In this document: positions 8,073-16,172 of the stretch, one piece after another
Numbering within the stretch: the stretch's first letter is position 1
Layout: the number at the start of each line of letters is the position of its first letter
Origin: Parvibaculum sp963975745
GTDB taxonomy: Bacteria > Pseudomonadota > Alphaproteobacteria > Parvibaculales > Parvibaculaceae
Length of the DNA stretch: 64,000 nucleotides
NCBI RefSeq assembly: GCF_963975745.1
Contig: NZ_CAXBIB010000003.1
Coordinates: forward strand, 172,776 to 236,775
Direction of reading: 5' to 3'
The notes under the pieces: model-generated
Told to the model about the DNA's origin: nothing
Seen by the model: the letters and a program-made list of their open reading frames with translations, nothing else
Databases searched by the model: none
Position numbers and translations under genes: made by a program

Positions 8073-8771
8073 TCAGTAGACGTCTGGGACCGTTATCAGG
8101 GGCACGTCCTGGCGCGTCCGGGGCGGGCGACGGCCTTCGACCTCGCAACTGCGCTTGACGTTCTGGTCGACCTGCGTGGTCGGGACCCAGTAGCGCGGCG
8201 ACCAGGCCGCGACTTGCCTGTCGGCCTCCGCATTCTCGCCGGTCGTTATTTCGCCCTCAAATGCCAGAGTGAAATTCCGGTCCGGCTGTACACCAAGCGA
8301 AAGCAGAGACGGATTGCGGGTGTAGAGCTTTGCCCATTTGGCCGCCTGCACCCCGTCGCGTGGCGTCACGTCTCCTGCAAGATATAGCTGCGCCAGGAGC
8401 TTCTGCGCGTCCGCCCAGCCCGCACCCGCGGCACGGTTGATCCACACGAGCCCTTCGCTGTTGCTGCCGGTTGCGATCAGGCATTGACCGAGAGCGGTCT
8501 GCGCGCCTTCATATCCGTGTCCGCGGTAGGAAAAACAGGTCAAAACATCAAGCGTTCGATCGTCGCATTCGCCACGCGCCGCGTCGCTGATCGATTTCGC
8601 ATAGAGTGTGCCGACCGGATCCTGCTCCGCCAAAGTCGGTATGATGCGCCCGTCGGCGTCGCGTTTGCGTGCGGCGCCGCCGCCGCTGCAGGCGGTTATC
8701 GCGAACGCCGCCAGGCAAAGCAGCATGATTGCGGTGGATGACGCGCCAAGGCGAATTCGGGTTGCAGGCAT
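8073..8771 (-). CDS. Sel1-like repeat lipoprotein, uncharacterised
   Basis: A 232-residue predicted lipoprotein. The N-terminus is MPATRIRLGASS, a hydrophobic stretch (MLLCLAAFAITAC) and a lipobox LAAFAITAC-SGGG with the lipidated cysteine near residue 28. The mature part has helical pairs such as EGLVWINRAAGAGWADAQKLLAQLY, in the style of one Sel1/TPR-like repeat, which usually mediates protein contacts in the periplasm or outer membrane. The tail has four cysteines spread over the domain. An upstream in-frame methionine exists 66 codons earlier, but the start at 8771 has GAGGGGAAG just before it and precedes the signal peptide directly. No partner gene is evident. Confidence 0.7.
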   Translation of the reverse strand: MPATRIRLGASSTAIMLLCLAAFAITACSGGGAARKRDADGRIIPTLAEQDPVGTLYAKSISDAARGECDDRTLDVLTCFSYRGHGYEGAQTALGQCLIATGSNSEGLVWINRAAGAGWADAQKLLAQLYLAGDVTPRDGVQAAKWAKLYTRNPSLLSLGVQPDRNFTLAFEGEITTGENAEADRQVAAWSPRYWVPTTQVDQNVKRSCEVEGRRPPRTRQDVPLITVPDVY

Positions 8772-8930
8772 TCTTCCCCTCAATTTTCTTCTGCGGCATC
8801 GCGGATATGGATGCCAATGTCGAAGCAGCCCCAGCGTAAGGCATGTGTCGATTGACGGCCAGCACCGGCAAGGGAATTTCGGTCGATCTGCCGCAACGGC
8901 AGGTTGCATCCGCCCCCTCTTCAAGGTGGT

Positions 8931-8959
8931 TTGACCCTGTCTTGCGGTTCCCCGATACT
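8931..8959 (+). promoter_or_regulatory. Candidate sigma-70 promoter for methylmalonyl-CoA mutase
   Basis: TTGACC (8931-8936) and GATACT (8954-8959) are separated by 17 bp, about 85 bp upstream of the mutase start. The -35 matches five of six consensus positions and the -10 four of six. I looked for a cobalamin riboswitch in the leader and saw none. Confidence 0.45.
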
Positions 8960-9042
8960 CCGCCCGCATTTTGGGGCCGGCGGCGCTATGTTAGGATGTC
9001 GCTGTACAGATTTCCTTCGAATTTCGAGCGGGTAGAGACGAG

Positions 9043-11199
9043 ATGGCCGACAAGAAGACGCTTCGCGACTGGGAAGCCGCAGTCAGCAAACAGACCAAGG
9101 GTGCCGGATCGGCGTCTCTCGTCTGGAAGACGCCAGAGGGTATCGACGTCAAGCCGCTCTACACGGCGAGCGATCTGGAACGGATCGCGGGCGAAGGATA
9201 CGACGCGGATAGCCTGCCGGGATTTGCGCCCTACACACGCGGTCCGCAGGCGACGATGTATGCGGGACGGCCATGGACCATCCGACAATATGCCGGCTTC
9301 TCGACAGCCGAGGAGTCGAACGCCTTCTATCGGCGCAATCTCGCCGCCGGCCAGAAGGGACTCTCGGTTGCCTTCGATCTTGCGACCCATCGCGGCTATG
9401 ACAGCGACCACCCGCGTGTTGTCGGCGATGTTGGCAAGGCCGGTGTTGCCATCGACTCGGTCGAGGATATGAAGATTCTGTTCGATCAGATTCCGCTCGG
9501 CGAAATGTCGGTGTCGATGACGATGAACGGCGCCGTCATCCCCATCCTTGCCAACTACATCGTGGCGGCAGAAGAGCAGGGCGTGAAGCCGGATCAGCTC
9601 TCCGGCACCATCCAGAACGACATTCTCAAGGAGTTCATGGTCCGCAACACCTATATCTATCCGCCCGAACCGTCGATGCGGATCGTTGCCGACATCATCG
9701 GTTTCTGTTCCCGCCATATGCCGAAATTCAACACGATCTCGATTTCCGGTTATCACATGCAGGAAGCGGGTGCGACGCAGGTTCAGGAGCTTGCATTCAC
9801 GCTTGCGGATGGGCGTGAATATGTGCGCGCTGCGCTGGCTGCAGGTCTGGACGTCGACGAATTTGCACCGCGTCTCTCCTTCTTCTTTGCAATCGGCATG
9901 AACTTCTTCATGGAGATCGCGAAGCTGCGTGCCGCGCGGCTTCTATGGTCGAAGATCATGGCGGAGTTCAATCCCAAGGATGCAAAGTCGTCGATTCTGC
10001 GCACGCATTGCCAGACATCCGGTGTTTCGCTGACCGAACAGGATCCTTACAACAACGTCATCCGGACCACGATCGAGGCGATGGCTGCGGTTCTGGGCGG
10101 CACCCAGTCGCTCCACACAAATGCGCTTGACGAGGCGATCGCACTGCCTACCGACTTCTCAGCGCGCATTGCACGGAATACGCAACTCGTCATCCAGCAC
10201 GAGACCGGTATCACCAATGTCATCGATCCGATGGGGGGTTCCTACTACATGGAGAGCCTCACACATTCGCTTGCCGGCGAGGCCTGGAAGCTGATCGAGG
10301 AGGTTGAAGAGCTTGGCGGCATGACAAAGGCGGTCGCGACCGGCATGCCGAAGCTTCGGATCGAGGAAGCCGCTGCACGCAAGCAAGCGCGGATCGATCG
10401 CGGGCAGGAGGTGATTGTCGGCGTCAACAAGTATCGCTTGCCGAAGGAAGATGCCCTCGAAATCCTCGACATCGACAATGCAAAGGTGCGCGACTCGCAG
10501 ATCGCACGCCTCAAGAAAGTGCGCGCCGAGCGCGACGAAACGAAATGCAAGGCGGCGCTGGCGGCGCTCACTGCGGGAGCGCGAGGCGACGGCAATCTTC
10601 TGGCGCTTGCCGTCGACGCGGCCCGTGCGCGCGCGACTGTTGGTGAAATTTCGGATGCCATGGAAGAGGTGTTTGGCCGGCACCGCGCCGAGATCAAGTC
10701 GATCTCCGGTGTCTATGCTCAGGCCTATGAAGGGGATGAGGGCTTCATGCAGATTTCCAAGGAGATCGAAGCGTTCGCCGAGGCCGAAGGCCGGCGGCCG
10801 CGTATGCTGGTCGTCAAGATGGGGCAGGACGGGCATGATCGCGGTGCGAAGGTGATTGCGACTGCGTTCGCCGATCTCGGCTTCGATGTCGATGTGGGTC
10901 CGCTTTTCCAGACACCCGAAGAAGCGGCGCGCGATGCAATCGAAAATGACGTTCACGTGATCGGCATTTCAAGTCTTGCCGCCGGGCACAAAACGCTTGT
11001 GCCGGCGCTCGCAAAGGCGCTCAAGGACGAAGGGGCCGACGACATCCTGATCATCTGCGGTGGTGTCATTCCGGCACAGGACTACGACTTCCTGAAGAAG
11101 GCCGGTGCGTCTGCCATATTTGGCCCGGGCACGAATATTCCGGCGGCAGCGCTGGAAATCCTGAAGCTTATCAGCGAAAAAAGGCGGCGGGCGGCCTGA
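9043..11199 (+). CDS. scpA: Methylmalonyl-CoA mutase
   Basis: A 718-residue adenosylcobalamin-dependent methylmalonyl-CoA mutase, full length for the single-chain or large-subunit type. It interconverts (R)-methylmalonyl-CoA and succinyl-CoA, the final step of propionyl-CoA breakdown. The TIM-barrel half shows YAGRPWTIRQYAGFSTAEES (from residue 73) and RNTYIYPPEPSMRI; the C-terminal B12-binding domain has the DxHxxG motif DGHDRG, with cobalt-ligating His598, and the downstream GISSLAAGHKT and GGVIPAQD loops. The G-protein chaperone gene meaB lies two genes downstream and cobalt-insertion genes lie 8 kb away, a coherent B12 context. The ribosome binding site is weak (GAGACGAG). The symbol mutB or mcmA would be equally acceptable. 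Confidence 0.95.
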   Translation: MADKKTLRDWEAAVSKQTKGAGSASLVWKTPEGIDVKPLYTASDLERIAGEGYDADSLPGFAPYTRGPQATMYAGRPWTIRQYAGFSTAEESNAFYRRNLAAGQKGLSVAFDLATHRGYDSDHPRVVGDVGKAGVAIDSVEDMKILFDQIPLGEMSVSMTMNGAVIPILANYIVAAEEQGVKPDQLSGTIQNDILKEFMVRNTYIYPPEPSMRIVADIIGFCSRHMPKFNTISISGYHMQEAGATQVQELAFTLADGREYVRAALAAGLDVDEFAPRLSFFFAIGMNFFMEIAKLRAARLLWSKIMAEFNPKDAKSSILRTHCQTSGVSLTEQDPYNNVIRTTIEAMAAVLGGTQSLHTNALDEAIALPTDFSARIARNTQLVIQHETGITNVIDPMGGSYYMESLTHSLAGEAWKLIEEVEELGGMTKAVATGMPKLRIEEAAARKQARIDRGQEVIVGVNKYRLPKEDALEILDIDNAKVRDSQIARLKKVRAERDETKCKAALAALTAGARGDGNLLALAVDAARARATVGEISDAMEEVFGRHRAEIKSISGVYAQAYEGDEGFMQISKEIEAFAEAEGRRPRMLVVKMGQDGHDRGAKVIATAFADLGFDVDVGPLFQTPEEAARDAIENDVHVIGISSLAAGHKTLVPALAKALKDEGADDILIICGGVIPAQDYDFLKKAGASAIFGPGTNIPAAALEILKLISEKRRRAA

Positions 11200-11490
11200 G
11201 GCTGCCCGTAAAATCGCCAATTCTCCCGTCTGCCTACGAATAAGGCGCGGCGTGCGTCAAATGCGCACGACGCGATTGTTCGATGTTGCAACTGCTCACA
11301 AGCGCCGTTATCTCAACCGCGAACGTCCGGACAGAGATTCGGACAGGTGATGGCACGCGTGCCGCTCAAACGATCTCAGAGCCGCCGCCAATGGGCCATG
11401 CCAGGTGAGTTGTGCCCTCCCGGGTCGGGAAACCCCGGGAAAACATGACCGCCGCACAGGTTTCAGCAATGAGAGATCTCTGGAGGTGTG
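11200..11490. other. 291-bp gap with two short palindromes
   Basis: The gap between the mutase and the next small gene holds GGCACGCGTGCC, a perfect 12-bp palindrome at 11352-11363, and a 7-bp stem TCCCGGG/CCCGGGA (11418-11424 and 11434-11440) with a 9-nt loop. Neither is followed by a T-run. They could be operator and leader-structure elements; no RNA family is recognised. Confidence 0.4.
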
Positions 11491-11739
11491 ATGAGCACCG
11501 GAGAAGGCTTTGCACGCCCAAAGCGGCGGCGTCTTGTCGACATGAGCGATCCCCGGATGAAGAATCCGGATGCGCAACAGCGTGCGTATTACGACATGCT
11601 GTCGACGCGGCTTGAAGGATTGTTGAAGGAAATCGAGCAGGCCGGAACCTCGCCTGAGGACGACCTCGTCAAGCGGCTGCGTGCGCTCTACGCAGAAGTG
11701 AGCCGTTCATCAGCAGCAGGAAGGGCGGACGAGAGCTGA
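11491..11739 (+). CDS. Small hypothetical protein, 82 residues
   Basis: A short soluble protein with a basic N-terminal patch (RPKRRR, residues 9-14) and a helical middle (DAQQRAYYDMLSTRLEGLL followed by KEIEQAG) ending in LVKRLRALYAEV. No family is recognised. The ATG at 11491 has GGAGG four bases upstream; a GTG one codon earlier is possible. It lies between the mutase and the DUF3108 gene, which faces it, and is not obviously part of the mutase operon because 291 bp separate them. Confidence 0.6.
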   Translation: MSTGEGFARPKRRRLVDMSDPRMKNPDAQQRAYYDMLSTRLEGLLKEIEQAGTSPEDDLVKRLRALYAEVSRSSAAGRADES

Positions 11740-11745
11740 GCCCAT

Positions 11746-12609
11746 TTATCGAACCGCCGCAGTTCTCGTTGCGTACTGGCGAAGACTCACCACGTCCATG
11801 ACGGCACCGCCGATCGGCGTTCTTACCTGAATGCGAACGGGAACATAGATGTTTCCGTCATTCATCGGGGCAAGCCAGATATGAGCATTGCCGCGTTGCT
11901 GAAGCATTTTCGTGAAGCTCGTCTGCTTCATTCCGCTGCGAGGGATCATTCGAACCGAGCAGCGGATGGCCATGCCGCTGTAGCCCTTGTTGCGTGTTGT
12001 CACCGTGCCTTCGCTGTCGAAAGCCAGCTGGATGTCGTAGCGCCGTTTGCCGTCGAAGATGGCGAGTCTTCGGTTGCAGGGATTCTCGCCTGCGGCGACC
12101 GGCACCAGCAACGCGCTGATCGGATCAAGCGTATTCTGCCGTTCGTAGGGAAGTACGGAAATGTCTTCATGCGGCGGTAGTGGTGGATCAAATGTCGTTT
12201 CCGGACGGTCCGTACCGTCATAGGTCATTTCGCGGTGCTTGATCTTGCCTTTCTCGTCGGACTGAAAGGTAAAACGCTGCGGCTGAATCCGCGCCTCATC
12301 AATGCGACCCGCACTTTCCATCGTCCATTTCGCGTCGAGGAAGTTCTTCGGAACGCCGGCAACGCCAAGAAAACTTGTCATTGAATAATTTTCACCGCGC
12401 AAGGTGGCATTGATGCTGCCCTCGGCTGCCTTGAAGCCGCCGATATAGACAGTGTAATCGGCGGTCACGCCGGGCATCCGGGCCTCCCGTTCGGCTGGAA
12501 CCGGCGCGGCGCCAGTGGATGTCGACGCGGCGACAAGGACGACCGTGGTCATGGTCAGCATGAGACCTGCCACCCTGCGCCACTCATTTCCACGTTCGAT
12601 ACGGGCCAT
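11746..12609 (-). CDS. DUF3108 secreted protein
   Basis: A 287-residue exported protein. The signal peptide is within residues 1-35 (basic MARIERGNEWRR, then a hydrophobic core ending near STGAAPVPA). The body matches the DUF3108 family: an early beta-strand YTVYIGGFKAAEGSI, a central SALLVPVAAGENPCNRRLAIFDGKRRYDI segment and a late VPVRIQVRTPIGGA. Family function is not known; it is a periplasmic or outer-membrane-associated beta protein in many alphaproteobacteria. The chosen start has GAGAGGA upstream; an in-frame extension of 86 codons lacks a signal-peptide context and would overlap meaB on the other strand. It is divergent from meaB with a 92-bp shared gap. Confidence 0.8.
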   Translation of the reverse strand: MARIERGNEWRRVAGLMLTMTTVVLVAASTSTGAAPVPAEREARMPGVTADYTVYIGGFKAAEGSINATLRGENYSMTSFLGVAGVPKNFLDAKWTMESAGRIDEARIQPQRFTFQSDEKGKIKHREMTYDGTDRPETTFDPPLPPHEDISVLPYERQNTLDPISALLVPVAAGENPCNRRLAIFDGKRRYDIQLAFDSEGTVTTRNKGYSGMAIRCSVRMIPRSGMKQTSFTKMLQQRGNAHIWLAPMNDGNIYVPVRIQVRTPIGGAVMDVVSLRQYATRTAAVR

Positions 12610-12701
12610 TGATCCTCTCTGGATTGCGCCGGTCCGCCAGAGACCGTGCCTCGACTGATGATCGATAATTCCGCATGAACCGGCGATGAACAGCCACTCA
12701 G

Positions 12702-13796
12702 ATGGCCGTCCGGGGCTGGACGCGGGCTGTCCTGACCAAGTATGCAACTGGCATGGCAAGTGGACCCGATCAAAAGCATCATCAACGGCAGACCCTGAAC
12801 CGGGCGTTGCCGGATCCAGCCGAACTGGCCGCCGGAATCCGTTCCGGTAGCCGAAGTGCGTTGGCACGGGGCATTACGCTGGTCGAATCGTCCCGTGCGG
12901 ACCATCAGGCAATTGCTCAGGCGCTGCTGGCCGAGTTGCTGCCTGAAACAGGCAAGGCCGTCAGATTGGGCCTGTCCGGAACCCCGGGCGTTGGCAAGTC
13001 GACCTTTATCGAAGCATTTGGCCGGCTTCTGACCGGCAAGGGCCTGCGGGTGGCCGTTCTGGCGGTCGATCCGTCATCGGCCCGGACTGGCGGCTCCATT
13101 CTCGGCGACAAGACACGCATGGAGCTGTTGGCGCGGGATCCCAATGCCTTTATCCGGCCCTCGCCGTCGGGGGGGACGCTTGGCGGTGTCGCACGGCGGA
13201 CACGCGAGGCGATGTTGCTGGCCGAAGCGGCCGGTTATGACGTCATTCTCGTCGAGACAGTGGGCGTCGGCCAGTCAGAGACTTCCGTGGCCGACATGGT
13301 CGACATGTTCGTGCTGCTGCTTGCGCCGGGCGGCGGCGATGAATTGCAGGGGATCAAGCGCGGTATCATGGAACTTGCGGATCTGATCGTGGTTAACAAG
13401 GCCGATGGCGATCTTGTGCCCGCTGCGCGGCGCGCTCAGACCGAGTATCAGGCGGCTCTTCACCTGATGCGGCCCAAAACGCCCGCCTGGGCGCCGCATG
13501 TGCTGCTGGCCTCTGCGCTCAAGGGCGAGGGGCTCGACAAGGTCTGGCAGGCAGCCGAGGCGCACAGGGCGGCCCTGACGGCGTCTGGCGATCTCGCCCG
13601 ATTACGGGCCGATCAGGCCAGGGCCTGGTTCTGGACCGAGCTGCGTGAGGGCCTGATTTCGACGCTCAAGAGCGATGCGAAGGCCGCCGCATTGATGCCT
13701 GAACTGGAACGGGAGGTCGAGGAAGGACAGTCGACCCCTACGGCCGCTGCGAGGCGGCTTCTGGACCTGGTGTTCGGGACCGCAGAACAGGCCTGA
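12702..13796 (+). CDS. meaB: Methylmalonyl-CoA mutase-associated GTPase MeaB
   Basis: A 364-residue P-loop GTPase of the MeaB/ArgK (G3E) family that loads adenosylcobalamin onto methylmalonyl-CoA mutase and protects it from inactivation. Walker A is GTPGVGKST (from residue 93), followed by AVDPSSARTGGSILGDKTRM, the switch region LVETVGVGQSE, and NKADGD for guanine recognition. Length fits the family. Two starts are possible, 12702 and 12753 (MASGPDQ); neither has a clear ribosome binding site, and the family N-terminus is variable. Proximity to the mutase gene supports the assignment. A terminator follows directly. Confidence 0.93.
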   Translation: MAVRGWTRAVLTKYATGMASGPDQKHHQRQTLNRALPDPAELAAGIRSGSRSALARGITLVESSRADHQAIAQALLAELLPETGKAVRLGLSGTPGVGKSTFIEAFGRLLTGKGLRVAVLAVDPSSARTGGSILGDKTRMELLARDPNAFIRPSPSGGTLGGVARRTREAMLLAEAAGYDVILVETVGVGQSETSVADMVDMFVLLLAPGGGDELQGIKRGIMELADLIVVNKADGDLVPAARRAQTEYQAALHLMRPKTPAWAPHVLLASALKGEGLDKVWQAAEAHRAALTASGDLARLRADQARAWFWTELREGLISTLKSDAKAAALMPELEREVEEGQSTPTAAARRLLDLVFGTAEQA

Positions 13797-13808
13797 ACGG
13801 CCTTGACT

Positions 13809-13826
13809 GGCCCCTGCGGGCCTTTT
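13809..13826 (+). terminator. Rho-independent terminator after meaB
   Basis: A 5-bp GC stem GGCCC/GGGCC with loop CTGC is followed by TTTT, 13 bp after the meaB stop and before rpmB. Confidence 0.6.
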
Positions 13827-13895
13827 ATACGTGCCCGCCTGAAAGGGCTGCGCGGGAAACTGCGGCAGCCCGACGAATTTGCAAAGGAAATTCCC

Positions 13896-14186
13896 ATGTC
13901 CCGCCGCTGCGAACTGTCCGGCAAGGCCGTGATGTCCGGCAACAATGTCAGCCACGCCAACCGCAAGACCCGGCGCAGGTTCCTGCCGAATCTCTGCCAG
14001 GTGACGCTGATCAGCGATGCGCTGGGTCGGCAGGTCAGTCTGCGCATTTCGGCGCATGCGCTTCGCTCGGTGGAGCATAATGGCGGGCTCGACCCCTTTC
14101 TTCTCAAAGCCGCGGACGCGCAGTTGTCCTCGCGTGCGCTCAAACTGAAGCGTGCGGTCGAAAAGGCCCAGGCCGCGGCTGCATGA
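13896..14186 (+). CDS. rpmB: 50S ribosomal protein L28
   Basis: A 96-residue L28 of the alphaproteobacterial length. It shows the conserved start MSRRCELSGKAVMSGNNVSH, the basic NRKTRRRFLPNL segment and the LRISAHALRSVEHNGG region. It binds 23S rRNA in the large subunit. The start has AAAGGAAA upstream; an in-frame extension to 13803 overlaps the meaB terminator and is not used. It is a single-gene unit flanked by terminators. Confidence 0.95.
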   Translation: MSRRCELSGKAVMSGNNVSHANRKTRRRFLPNLCQVTLISDALGRQVSLRISAHALRSVEHNGGLDPFLLKAADAQLSSRALKLKRAVEKAQAAAA

Positions 14187-14217
14187 CGGGGGCCAGCTTC
14201 TGCGAATATCCGGGAAC

Positions 14218-14245
14218 GGGCGGCTTCGGCCGCCCTTTTCTTTTC
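14218..14245 (+). terminator. Strong Rho-independent terminator after rpmB
   Basis: GGGCGGC (14218-14224) pairs with GCCGCCC (14229-14235) around a TTCG tetraloop, followed by TTTTCTTTTC. It lies about 30 bp after the rpmB stop. Confidence 0.9.
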
Positions 14246-14343
14246 CGGCGAATTTTACCCAGTTTATCGAAAGTCCGGATGTCCCCTTTTCAGGATGTGG
14301 TACGCGCCGCTAGACTTTGCCCGATGTAATTGGGGGTGTGCGG

Positions 14344-15024
14344 ATGCTGGATAGCGGGGTTGATCGAGTGCCGATCAGCCGGCCGGGCTTTGTTGCGCGG
14401 CTGATCACGACGATCGTGCGCCTGATCGTGCCGGTCCTTGCCTTGAGCACGGCCTTTCTCTCCGCATATTTTCTTCGCGAAATGCCGGTCGCCGAGGGGC
14501 GTTATCTGGCTATCTTCGATACCCGGCTTGACGCGTCGGCCTGGCTGACATGGGGTCTTGTGGTTCTGCCGGGTGTTTTCTTCATTCTCAATCTGACCAG
14601 CCGCCGTTATGGGCCGGCCCTCACGCTCACTGCGGCCCTTGTCGCATGGGTGCTGATCGGCGGCGCACTTTTCTGGGCACTGCGCGACGGCATCATCGTC
14701 GATTTCGAGCGGGAGATCGCTCCCTATCCCGAGGCAGCCGCCTTCGCCGGCGCTATGGCGCTCGCGCAGCTGGTCAATATTCTGACCTTCGATTGGGTGC
14801 GTGGTATTCCCTGGTGGAAGGCGCCCTTTCTGGCGGCATTGATCGGGGGATTGGCTTTTTCCGTTGCCTTCAGCATGCGACCGACAGCTTCATGGGACGA
14901 TGCGTTGATCGCGCGGCTCATTGTCGAGGCTGGACTGTATTTCAGTTGGGCGCTGCTGCAGCTTCTTCCGACCGGGATGCTGCGCCGGACCATTCGTCCG
15001 CTGTCTGGCTTTGGGGGTGCCTGA
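14344..15024 (+). CDS. Divergent YhhQ/VUT-like (DUF165) integral membrane protein
   Basis: A 226-residue protein with about six transmembrane helices. It aligns by eye with the YhhQ queuosine-precursor transporter: GVFFILNLTSRRYGPAL corresponds to the family FLATDLTVRIFG segment, and ALAQLVNILTFDWVRGIPWWKAP to the family GQILDVHVFNRLR-WW segment. The conserved aspartate of the first motif is asparagine here, and the later acidic residue of the GNVSD motif is missing, so transport of preQ0/preQ1 is uncertain. The ATG at 14344 has GGGGGTG upstream; a TTG nine codons earlier is less likely. Its last 83 bp overlap the tail of the oppositely oriented esterase gene. Confidence 0.5.
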   Translation: MLDSGVDRVPISRPGFVARLITTIVRLIVPVLALSTAFLSAYFLREMPVAEGRYLAIFDTRLDASAWLTWGLVVLPGVFFILNLTSRRYGPALTLTAALVAWVLIGGALFWALRDGIIVDFEREIAPYPEAAAFAGAMALAQLVNILTFDWVRGIPWWKAPFLAALIGGLAFSVAFSMRPTASWDDALIARLIVEAGLYFSWALLQLLPTGMLRRTIRPLSGFGGA

Positions 15025-16066
15025 TCGTATCGGCAGTTGCTGCGGGGGATGTTCCGCTCAGGCGAAACATCAACAGAAGCGTTCGCTGCAGCATGTTGAA
15101 GTTGTTGTCGGATATCGCGTAGATCAGCAGGTCGCCATTGCTGTCCTCACGAACGGCCAGTCCCTCCATATTGTCGATCGAATAGCGCTGCCCGACATCG
15201 ATCAGAACCGGACCGTCGACGAGTGCTCCTGGCACAATGTCATCCTTCTCGATCAGGCGCATCTGCATGCCGACGCCGGCGAGCATCGAGAAACGCCGCT
15301 CCAGAAGCAGCAGGTCGCCATTCGGCAACAAAGCCATATCCGTCGGTTTGTACGGCTCGCGGGGCTTTACCGCGAACCATGAAATATCGTGGCCATCGGC
15401 AATGAAGGCCTTGAGGTTGCCGCGCGGATCGAATGTGTCCTCCGTGACAGCGAGGATGCGCGGTTCACCATCGCCTTCGAGACGCGGCAGCAATTCAATT
15501 GACTCGATGCCCGCATTGGTCTTGAGACGGCCGAAATGGCGTTGAGTCAGGAGTTGTTCGGGCAGCGCTGCGAATCCCGCCTCACCGAGATTGTATCGCC
15601 AGATACGGTGTGCCCGCTCATAGCTGACATAGGCACGGCCCTCCAGCGGGTTGGCCGTATCGACCACAAGGCCTTCGGCATCGCCGAGCATCTTTCCTGC
15701 GATCGGTTTGCCGTCGAGACCCAGCATCGGTGCCATGTGACCTTCCGCCAGCCCGGACAGCCGGCCTCTTTCGTCGTAGAGGACCCTTGCTTTCAGCCAA
15801 TGCCCCTCATCGGAAACGGAAAGCAGTACCGTGCCGTCCGAACTGATGGCCAAGCCCGACCAGCCGCCGAATTCCGTCTTCGGCGATCTGATTTCGATGC
15901 CACCGGCCCATTCCAGCTTTCCGGTGCGCGTTTCGCTGCGGTCTTCCGGGTTCCAGACAAGCGGGTTTGTCTTGATGTCGATGCGCTCGGCTTCGGCATG
16001 GGCAGGGGAATAGACCGGCGCGCTTATCGCAACAAATGCGAAGACAACCAGCAGACCGGCAATCAT
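14942..16066 (-). CDS. Secreted phytase-like esterase-domain protein (PF13449 type)
   Basis: A 374-residue exported beta-propeller protein. A signal peptide covers roughly residues 1-27 (IAGLLVVFAFVAISAP, cleavage near AHA). The body carries the esterase-like-phytase domain: GGWSGLAISSDGTVLLSVSDEG, DAEGLVV, GIESIELLP, EPYKPTDMALLPNGDLLLLERR and YSIDNMEGLAV. Members are annotated from sequence as esterase-like; the biochemical substrate is not established. A start 26 codons upstream (16144) is possible, but neither start has a strong ribosome binding site, and 16066 puts the signal peptide at the very N-terminus. The C-terminal ~37 residues are alanine/serine-rich and lie partly inside the overlap with the membrane-protein gene. 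Confidence 0.75.
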   Translation of the reverse strand: MIAGLLVVFAFVAISAPVYSPAHAEAERIDIKTNPLVWNPEDRSETRTGKLEWAGGIEIRSPKTEFGGWSGLAISSDGTVLLSVSDEGHWLKARVLYDERGRLSGLAEGHMAPMLGLDGKPIAGKMLGDAEGLVVDTANPLEGRAYVSYERAHRIWRYNLGEAGFAALPEQLLTQRHFGRLKTNAGIESIELLPRLEGDGEPRILAVTEDTFDPRGNLKAFIADGHDISWFAVKPREPYKPTDMALLPNGDLLLLERRFSMLAGVGMQMRLIEKDDIVPGALVDGPVLIDVGQRYSIDNMEGLAVREDSNGDLLIYAISDNNFNMLQRTLLLMFRLSGTSPAATADTIRHPQSQTADEWSGAASRSEEAAAAPN

Positions 16067-16172
16067 GGTCGGGCGACGCAATTTACGGATCCTCTGCTTC
16101 GGACCGCCGGGAATCCGGCCGACGGCTCGGCCGGGAGGCATCATATCGGTGTGCGGTTGACAGACAAGGGAT

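Noticed and set aside
8772..9042. Cobalamin riboswitch before the mutase gene
   Set aside because: No B12-box-like sequence or matching stem arrangement was seen; the same is true of the short region before cobS.
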